Of a stretch of 7,801 bases of DNA, positions 1-5,357 are shown piece by piece. Under the pieces are notes generated by a model. It saw only the letters and a program-made list of their open reading frames with translations. It ran no database searches and was not told the DNA's origin. The number at the start of each line of letters is the position of its first letter. The stretch's first letter is position 1. Made by a program: the position numbers and the translations under genes. Origin of the DNA: Chloroflexota bacterium (GTDB taxonomy: Bacteria > Chloroflexota > Anaerolineae > B4-G1 > SLSP01); contig JAKJAB010000154.1 in assembly GCA_022707725.1 (NCBI GenBank), positions 1-7,801 of the forward strand. The letters are read 5' to 3'.

Positions 1-1
1 C

Positions 2-1801
2 ACATTCGGCGGCTTGCTGCTGTGCGTGATTGTCGTCTATCTGGTCGACCTGTTGCCGCCCAGCGATACGGTCCCGGCGCAGAGCGGATTGCTGCTGCGT
101 GTGCAGTGGCTGGGGATCGCTTTCACCCCAACGTTTTACATCGAGTTTGTGCGCGCTATTCGTCTCTCCGTGATGGAAGACCGCTTCCCCGGTTGGGTGC
201 GCTGGGGCAGCTTCATGACCAGCGGTGTCGTGGCTCTGTTGGCCCTCTTCACCGATGTGGTCGTTAAAGGGGGGATGCCCATATCCGATGTTGCAGCCGG
301 GGTGTACCATTTGCAGCCTGGCCTGCTCTTTTATCCTTTCGCTTTCGCTTTTGTCGGCGTGGCATTGTGGGGGTTGCGGGAAACGCTGGTTGCGCGCCGC
401 CGCTGCTACACCCACGCGGCGCGGCGGCGCATGGCTTACCTGCTGGTCAGTTTCGTTGCGCCGGCGATGGGCGTGTTTCCTTATCTGCTGCTGATCGGCT
501 GGCCGACGCGCCTTCCGGGCACCTTGTTCTGGCTTATGCTCATCGCGGGGAACATCGCTGTTGCGGTGATGCTGGTGCTGATGGCCTACAGCGTCGCCTT
601 CATCGGCGCACTGACACCCGACCGGGTGATCAAACACCGGATGGTGCGCTTTCTCCTACGCGGCCCGTTGACGGCGAGCCTGGCGCTCGTGATGTTCGGC
701 GTTGGATTGACATTGGAGCCGTTGTTGGGCGTGCGGCAATATACCCTCTCGCTGATCGTCAGCGCCGGCACCGTCATCGTGATGCAATTGGGCGTGGAGC
801 TGGCAAAACCGCTGATTGACCTGGCGCTCTACCGCGAAGGGCGGCAAGAGGTGGCGCGGGTGCAGGAGTTGAGCCAACGATTGCTGACCACCACCGATCT
901 ACGGCAGTTCTTGGAGAACGTCCTGGCCGCGGTTTGCGAGATCCTTCACAGCAACGGCGGCTTCCTGGCGACCCTGGACAACGGTGAATTGCATTGGGAC
1001 ATTCGCTGTAACTGGTCGCTCTCGCCAGAAGATGTCGCCCAGATTCCGCTGGCGGAAGCGGCATCCACGCAAAAACAGGATCGTTTCATCTTCTGGGATG
1101 GGTATTGGGCGCTGGTCATCTACGATAAGAGCGGGAATGACAAGCTGGGCCTGATCGGGTTGCGGGCGCCCGAAATCCATTTGCCGCTCACGTCGGAACA
1201 GACGGCACTGTTGGACGATCTGCTCCTCCAGGCGAGCGCCGCACTGGAGGACCGGCGGTTGCAGCAGGTCGTGTTCGGTGCTTTCTCACCGCTGCTATCC
1301 GAATTGACGGATATCCAGCGGCGCGGCAGCATCTTGCGCTACGCGGGTGAAGCGGTGGGCGGCTTCACGCTGACCCAGTCGCCCGATTTGCCGCAGTGGG
1401 TCCATGACGCGCTCGCCCACTATTGGGGTGGCCCGCGCCTGACCGAGAATCCGCTCCTGGACCTGGAGATCGTTAAGCAGGCGGCTGCCGATTACGACGG
1501 AAACGTCGTCAAGGGTTTGCGCGTGGTATTGGCTGATGCCATTGAACGCCTGCGTCCCGACGGCGAACGTAAGTTGACAGCACCGGAATGGCTGCTATAC
1601 AATATACTTGAAATGAAGTACTTGCGTGGGCACAAAGTCCGCGAGGTGGCGATGCGGCTGGCGGTCAGCGAGTCGGACTTGTATCGCAAACAGCGGGTCG
1701 CCATTGAAAACCTGGCCGAAATCATCGTCTTGATGGAAGAGGAAGCGCATAGCGGGCAAGACGGGGCGCCGGTTGCGCTGCAAAACGGCTATGACCAGTA
1801 A
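2..1801 (+). CDS. Membrane sensor with 7TM-type N-terminus, GAF-like domain and C-terminal HTH (5' end missing)
   Basis: The reading frame is open to the window edge (Thr-Phe-Gly-Gly precede the TTG at 14), so the true start lies upstream and at least 600 residues are visible. Numbering from the TTG at 14, residues 1-265 hold about eight hydrophobic segments, resembling the 7TM input region found on some histidine kinases. A helical linker around 270-295 (VARVQELSQRLL) leads to a GAF-like domain at about 295-420. No H-box, N-box or G-box follows. The protein instead ends with a helical region and a likely helix-turn-helix at about 530-570: KVREVAMRL, a turn at AVS, then ESDLYRKQRV, similar in layout to sigma region 4/LuxR-type HTHs. 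I infer a membrane-anchored one-component regulator that senses a ligand and acts on DNA or on another protein. The ligand and target are unknown. The HTH could instead be a protein-binding helical bundle. Confidence 0.8.
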   Translation, partial: TFGGLLLCVIVVYLVDLLPPSDTVPAQSGLLLRVQWLGIAFTPTFYIEFVRAIRLSVMEDRFPGWVRWGSFMTSGVVALLALFTDVVVKGGMPISDVAAGVYHLQPGLLFYPFAFAFVGVALWGLRETLVARRRCYTHAARRRMAYLLVSFVAPAMGVFPYLLLIGWPTRLPGTLFWLMLIAGNIAVAVMLVLMAYSVAFIGALTPDRVIKHRMVRFLLRGPLTASLALVMFGVGLTLEPLLGVRQYTLSLIVSAGTVIVMQLGVELAKPLIDLALYREGRQEVARVQELSQRLLTTTDLRQFLENVLAAVCEILHSNGGFLATLDNGELHWDIRCNWSLSPEDVAQIPLAEAASTQKQDRFIFWDGYWALVIYDKSGNDKLGLIGLRAPEIHLPLTSEQTALLDDLLLQASAALEDRRLQQVVFGAFSPLLSELTDIQRRGSILRYAGEAVGGFTLTQSPDLPQWVHDALAHYWGGPRLTENPLLDLEIVKQAAADYDGNVVKGLRVVLADAIERLRPDGERKLTAPEWLLYNILEMKYLRGHKVREVAMRLAVSESDLYRKQRVAIENLAEIIVLMEEEAHSGQDGAPVALQNGYDQ

Positions 1802-1855
1802 AGCGTTAAGCCGTAACATCTTGGCAAAGCACTCACGAGGCTTGAGTTGGCACCG

Positions 1856-1872
1856 CAGCCTGCGTTAGGTTG
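1856..1872 (+). promoter_or_regulatory. Small hairpin in the S1-gene leader
   Basis: CAGCCT pairs with AGGTTG (six pairs including one G-U) around the five-base loop GCGTT. It ends eight bases before the AAGGAG ribosome binding site. No U-tract follows, so it is not an intrinsic terminator. A role in translational control of the S1 gene is possible, because ribosomal protein S1 in enterobacteria represses its own mRNA, but a stem this short can occur by chance. I found no convincing promoter in the 1802-1892 gap, so the S1 gene may be read from upstream. Confidence 0.25.
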
Positions 1873-1880
1873 GAGAGAAT

Positions 1881-1886
1881 AAGGAG
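1881..1886 (+). promoter_or_regulatory. Ribosome binding site of the S1 gene
   Basis: AAGGAG lies six bases before ATG 1893. This favours that start over the in-frame TTG at 1887, which directly abuts the motif and would leave no spacer. Confidence 0.85.
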
Positions 1887-1892
1887 TTGTTT

Positions 1893-2837
1893 ATGGATCA
1901 CTATGTTCCGCCACATTCGCCGCTCTGTGAGACTTACTGGGATGTCATTTTGGAAGAAGGCCCGGTCAGTGCGGGCCACACTGCCGCTGTCTGGGAGTGG
2001 GTTGAAGCGCCTGAGGTGCCGATGGCCGTCTGGGATGAAGCGCGTCATCTTTTTCGCAGACACGCGATCCTGGAGTTGGTGATTGATGGCCTGAACCGGG
2101 GTGGGCTGATGGCGCACTGGAAGGGCATAGAATGTTTCATTCCGGCCTCGCACTTGACCGATTATCCGTTCCCTGCAGATCCTGAGGCGCGCGAACGTTG
2201 CTTCACAGGGTACGTCAGCAGGAAACTACGGTTGTGCATTATCGGAGTGGAACCGATCCGCAATCGTATCCTCCTCTCGGAACGCCAGGTGTCGGAGTGT
2301 GAGTTGATGAAACCCGACTGGCCGGAGTGGCTGCGTCCCGGCTACATTTGTACGGGTACGGTCACCAGTGTGCGCCCGTTTGGCGCGTTCGTGGATATCG
2401 GTCCGTTGGAAGGCATGGTGCATATTTCCGAGATTTCGTGGGGGCGAGTGCGCCATCCCCAGGACTTCTTGCAGCCGGGACAGGATGTGCGGGTCAAAAT
2501 CCTCAACGTTGATCCAGAACATCAGCGTGTGGGTCTGAGCTTGAAGCGGCTCACCACGAACCCCTGGATGTCTGTCCACGCGCGGATCAAACCGGGTGAC
2601 GTGCTTACCGGCCTGGTTGCCAGTATCGAGCGTTTCGGAGTCTTCGTGGAATTGGTCGATGGCCTTGAGGGGTTGTTGCACGCTTCTGAGCTTGAGCGCA
2701 ATGATGGCGCTAATATGGAGTACGGCGACTATGTGGTAGGACAACAGGTCACGGTGCGCGTTTTGGAGATCGTGCCTGAAGAACATCGCATTGCGTTAGG
2801 GATGGTGGATAGGGAGCACCCGTATGACCCGGCATAA
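1893..2837 (+). CDS. S1 RNA-binding domain protein (three S1 repeats)
   Basis: This 314-residue soluble protein is built of three S1 (OB-fold) RNA-binding domains after a roughly 55-residue N-terminal stretch. Domain 1 (about 57-135) is the most diverged, with GGLMAHWKGIECFIPASHL and ending in ILLSERQ. Domain 2 (about 150-220) is canonical, with GTVTSVRPFGAFVDIG, EGMVHISEI and VGLSLKRL. Domain 3 (about 235-306) has GLVASIERFGVFVEL, EGLLHASEL and HRIALGMV. A degenerate first repeat followed by canonical ones is how bacterial ribosomal protein S1 is built, where the first repeats dock on the ribosome and later ones bind mRNA. At 314 residues it is shorter than the usual four- to six-repeat S1 proteins. 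It may be this organism's S1 or an S1-like accessory RNA-binding protein, so I give no symbol. The stop codon overlaps the ftsK start by 14 nt, which implies one transcript and coupled translation. Confidence 0.9.
   Translation: MDHYVPPHSPLCETYWDVILEEGPVSAGHTAAVWEWVEAPEVPMAVWDEARHLFRRHAILELVIDGLNRGGLMAHWKGIECFIPASHLTDYPFPADPEARERCFTGYVSRKLRLCIIGVEPIRNRILLSERQVSECELMKPDWPEWLRPGYICTGTVTSVRPFGAFVDIGPLEGMVHISEISWGRVRHPQDFLQPGQDVRVKILNVDPEHQRVGLSLKRLTTNPWMSVHARIKPGDVLTGLVASIERFGVFVELVDGLEGLLHASELERNDGANMEYGDYVVGQQVTVRVLEIVPEEHRIALGMVDREHPYDPA
2811..2816 (+). promoter_or_regulatory. Ribosome binding site of ftsK inside the S1 gene
   Basis: AGGGAG lies seven bases before ATG 2824, inside the last codons of the S1 gene. 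It supports that start and translational coupling of the two genes. Confidence 0.7.
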
Positions 2838-5223
2838 AACCGCCTCGATGGCCCGGCCTGCCGCCCACCGGCGCACCCCAACTCGCAGCCAGAAAACGAC
2901 TGCGCGGGCGACGCCCCAGTCGCAGGCACCATCGTCCACACGGACGACATCCCAGAAGCGGACGACCACCCAGAGACGTCCGCCCGCACAAAAGGTCACC
3001 GTGTGGGGTGTCCTGGGCAAGATTGCACAGCTTTTCTTCGATTGGGCCAGAGGGCCTACCGGACAACAGTTGCTGGCCGTGGCGCTGATCCTCTTTGGAC
3101 TGCTGACGATTGTGGCCCTCACCGGCAAAGCTGCCAGTGTCAATTCTGGTGTCTTGATCAACGGGTGGGTGCATACCCTGGTGTTCTTGTTCGGTTGGGG
3201 CGCTTACCCTGTGGCTGCGTTGATCGTCGGATTGGGCCTTTTGTGGCTGCGCCATCTGGTTCACCGGCCGATGACCTGGCGCTGGCGTCCGGTGCTTGGT
3301 TTGGAACTGACCCTTATCGCGCTGTTGACCCTCACAGCGACCCTTATCAGCGGGGTATCAGGATACCCAAACAGTTGGGGGGTGGTCGAATCGGGCCGGG
3401 GCGGTGGCGTGGTCGGCTGGGCATTTTACGTGTTGCTGTATAAAAAAGTCGGTACACTGATCACCGCCTTTCTCATGGCCGTGGTGATGCTGATTGGCCT
3501 GGCCCTCGCGTTCGATGTGACGAAAGAAGACCTGAACATCTTTGGGCAGCGCCTCGTCGAAATCGGCGCAGCTTGGCGTGCCCGAAAGGCCAACGGCGCG
3601 CTGGAAGAAGCTGCTTCCCAGCCTGTCGCGCAGGTGTCGGCCGGGGTAGCTATCTCACCGGTTCCGCAGCGTCGCGAGACACCGCCGCCGGTTGCCTCAC
3701 CGCCGGATACCGTAGCGCCGTCTGTGCCGGTACCTATGAGTCCCAAGATGACGTCCGAGCCTGCGCCGCGGGCAGACGTCTTACCGCCGCTCACCTTGTT
3801 GAAGCAAGCCCGGCGCGCAGGGACGGATCAGGATGATTTACGTCGCAAGAGCCGCATCATCGAAGAGACGCTGTCGCAATTCGGCGTGCCCGCACAGGTG
3901 ACCGAGGTACGTCCCGGCCCTACGGTCACGCAGTTTGGCGTCGCGCCGGGGTACATCAGTCGTGGCGCGGATGGCGAAGAGCAGCGCAAGGTGCGCGTTA
4001 GTCAGATTGCGTCGCTGGCCGATGACCTGGCCCTGGCGTTGGCGGCGAAATCGCTGCGCATCGAAGCGCCCGTACCCGGTCGCGCGGTCGTCGGCATCGA
4101 AGTGCCCAACACCGAGATCAGCCTGGTCTCGCTGCGCGTGGTGCTGGAAAGCGAGGAATTCCGCAAATGTGGCAAGCCGCTCTGCGTGGCGATAGGACTG
4201 GACGTGGCCGGTTCGGCGATCGTCGCCGACCTCTCGGCGATGCCACACCTGCTCGTCGCCGGGACGACCGGCAGCGGCAAGAGTATCTTCATCAAGGCGC
4301 TGGCGGCCAGTCTGATCATGTATAACCATCCGGACAACTTGCGCCTGATCGCCATCGACCCGAAGATGGTAGAGCTAAGTCACCTCAACGGCCTGCCGCA
4401 CCTGTTGGGCCGGGCCGAATCCGATGTGGAAAACATCGTTCGCGTGCTGCGCTGGGTAGCGCACGAGATGGACCAGCGGTACAAGTTGTTCTCGGAGACG
4501 GTCGCGCGCAACCTGGACGACTACAATCGTAAAATGGCGCGCAAAGGCGAGCCGACGTTACCGCGCATGGTCGTCTTTATCGACGAGCTGGCGGATTTGA
4601 TGCTTTCTACTCCAGAGGAGACCGAGCGCACGCTAACGCGCATCGCCCAGATGGCGCGCGCGACTGGCATTCACCTGGTCGTGGCCACGCAGCGTCCCAG
4701 CACCGACGTGGTGACGGGGCTGATCAAGGCCAACTTCCCCGCGCGGGTGAGCTTTGCGACCACCAGCAACGTCGATTCGCGCGTGATCATCGACACGCCG
4801 GGTGCGGAATCGCTGCTGGGACGCGGGGATATGCTCTTCCTGCCGCCGGATGCCTCTGCGCCGCAACGCGTGCAAGGGTGTTACATTTCAGACGACGAGT
4901 TGGAGGCGCTCATCCGCTTCTGGCAGAAGAGCGCCGGCGCTACCCCGGCCAAACCGCCCTGGGAAGCGATCGCGCAGGCGAAAGGGCCGGATTCCCTGCG
5001 TATCGAGGGACAGTCGGAGGACGCGGACCTGTTGGAGCGCGCCGTGGCGCTTGCCAAGAGCCGGGGAAACGTCTCGACCTCCGGTTTGCAACGGCAGTTA
5101 CGCATCAGCTATCCACGCGCCGCGCGGTTGATGGAAGAGATGGAGCAGATGGGCCTCGTTGGACCTCAGGAAAGCGCGGGCCGCAAGCGCCACGTCATCC
5201 TTGGCGGCGACGATGAATACTGA
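2824..5223 (+). CDS. ftsK: FtsK/SpoIIIE family DNA translocase
   Basis: This 799-residue protein is a hexameric, ATP-driven double-stranded DNA pump of the FtsK/SpoIIIE family, which moves chromosome termini through the division septum. Residues 1-60 are a basic Arg/Thr/Gln-rich cytosolic tail. About four membrane segments follow (roughly 78-98, 115-140, 155-178, 200-235), then a Pro/Ala-rich linker (about 255-320) much shorter than that of E. coli FtsK. The alpha domain (about 335-440) contains LADDLALALAAKSLRIEAP and carries a hydrophilic insertion near 375-390 (YISRGADGEEQRK). The motor has Walker A GTTGSGKS (480-487) and Walker B VVFIDELAD (583-591), then the conserved segments TQRPSTDVVTGLIKANFPAR and GAESLLGRGDMLF. 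The C-terminal winged-helix gamma domain (about 730-795, STSGLQRQLRISYPRAARL) recognises orienting DNA motifs. All expected parts are present, so it is probably functional. The gene follows the S1 gene with a 14-nt overlap and is closed by a terminator. Confidence 0.97.
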   Translation: MTRHKTASMARPAAHRRTPTRSQKTTARATPQSQAPSSTRTTSQKRTTTQRRPPAQKVTVWGVLGKIAQLFFDWARGPTGQQLLAVALILFGLLTIVALTGKAASVNSGVLINGWVHTLVFLFGWGAYPVAALIVGLGLLWLRHLVHRPMTWRWRPVLGLELTLIALLTLTATLISGVSGYPNSWGVVESGRGGGVVGWAFYVLLYKKVGTLITAFLMAVVMLIGLALAFDVTKEDLNIFGQRLVEIGAAWRARKANGALEEAASQPVAQVSAGVAISPVPQRRETPPPVASPPDTVAPSVPVPMSPKMTSEPAPRADVLPPLTLLKQARRAGTDQDDLRRKSRIIEETLSQFGVPAQVTEVRPGPTVTQFGVAPGYISRGADGEEQRKVRVSQIASLADDLALALAAKSLRIEAPVPGRAVVGIEVPNTEISLVSLRVVLESEEFRKCGKPLCVAIGLDVAGSAIVADLSAMPHLLVAGTTGSGKSIFIKALAASLIMYNHPDNLRLIAIDPKMVELSHLNGLPHLLGRAESDVENIVRVLRWVAHEMDQRYKLFSETVARNLDDYNRKMARKGEPTLPRMVVFIDELADLMLSTPEETERTLTRIAQMARATGIHLVVATQRPSTDVVTGLIKANFPARVSFATTSNVDSRVIIDTPGAESLLGRGDMLFLPPDASAPQRVQGCYISDDELEALIRFWQKSAGATPAKPPWEAIAQAKGPDSLRIEGQSEDADLLERAVALAKSRGNVSTSGLQRQLRISYPRAARLMEEMEQMGLVGPQESAGRKRHVILGGDDEY

Positions 5224-5251
5224 GCCTTTTTTGCAGGTGAAGGACGTCGAG

Positions 5252-5287
5252 CAAGAGGGACCTGTGTGTGGGTTCCTCTTGTATTTT
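5252..5287 (+). terminator. Intrinsic terminator after ftsK
   Basis: An 11-bp stem, 5252-5262 (CAAGAGGGACC) with 5271-5281 (GGTTCCTCTTG), contains one G-U pair. It closes an eight-base loop, TGTGTGTG, and is followed by TATTTT. It begins 28 nt after the ftsK stop, is in the right orientation, and probably ends the S1-ftsK transcript. Confidence 0.8.
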
Positions 5288-5313
5288 GCTTGTAGCGTAT
5301 TTTGTGCTACACT
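5286..5313 (+). promoter_or_regulatory. Possible sigma-70-type promoter of the histidine kinase gene
   Basis: TTGCTT (5286-5291) and TACACT (5308-5313) are 16 bases apart and match the -35 and -10 consensus at three and four of six positions. Transcription would start near 5320, giving a leader of roughly 38 nt that includes the GAGGAG ribosome binding site. The preceding terminator means the kinase gene needs a promoter here, which raises the likelihood of an otherwise modest match. Confidence 0.5.
5291..5311. repeat. Perfect inverted repeat across the putative promoter (possible operator)
   Basis: TGTAGC (5291-5296) and GCTACA (5306-5311) are perfect inverted copies separated by nine bases. 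Their centres are about 15 bp apart, so with DNA at about 10.5 bp per turn they are not exactly in phase. They cover the promoter spacer and the first bases of the -10 box, where a bound dimeric repressor would block transcription. It could also be a weak RNA hairpin if transcription starts further upstream. Confidence 0.4.
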
Positions 5314-5342
5314 TTGAGTACCGATGTGCTATATCCCTCGAT

Positions 5343-5348
5343 GAGGAG
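5343..5348 (+). promoter_or_regulatory. Ribosome binding site fixing the kinase start at GTG 5358
   Basis: GAGGAG lies nine bases before GTG 5358. The longer in-frame option, GTG 5268, lies in the terminator loop, upstream of the likely promoter, and has no Shine-Dalgarno sequence. Confidence 0.75.
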
Positions 5349-5357
5349 CCGAGACGG

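Noticed and set aside
367..819. 150-codon alternative + frame inside the membrane sensor gene
   Set aside because: Its composition is Arg/Ala/Gly/His-rich with no domain, and the overlapping frame encodes well-formed membrane segments.
2226..2786. 186-codon open frame on the - strand opposite the S1 gene
   Set aside because: It lies entirely inside a clear S1-domain gene, its translation resembles no family, and it is explained by codon bias of the real gene.
2824..3000. Low-complexity Thr/Arg/Gln-rich start of FtsK as a possible wrong start or frameshift
   Set aside because: The start has a good ribosome binding site, and basic disordered tails before the first membrane segment are common in FtsK proteins.
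3838..4329. 163-codon open frame on the - strand opposite ftsK
   Set aside because: It lies opposite the FtsK alpha and motor domains, and its Arg/His-rich composition is typical of antisense frames in G+C-rich genes.
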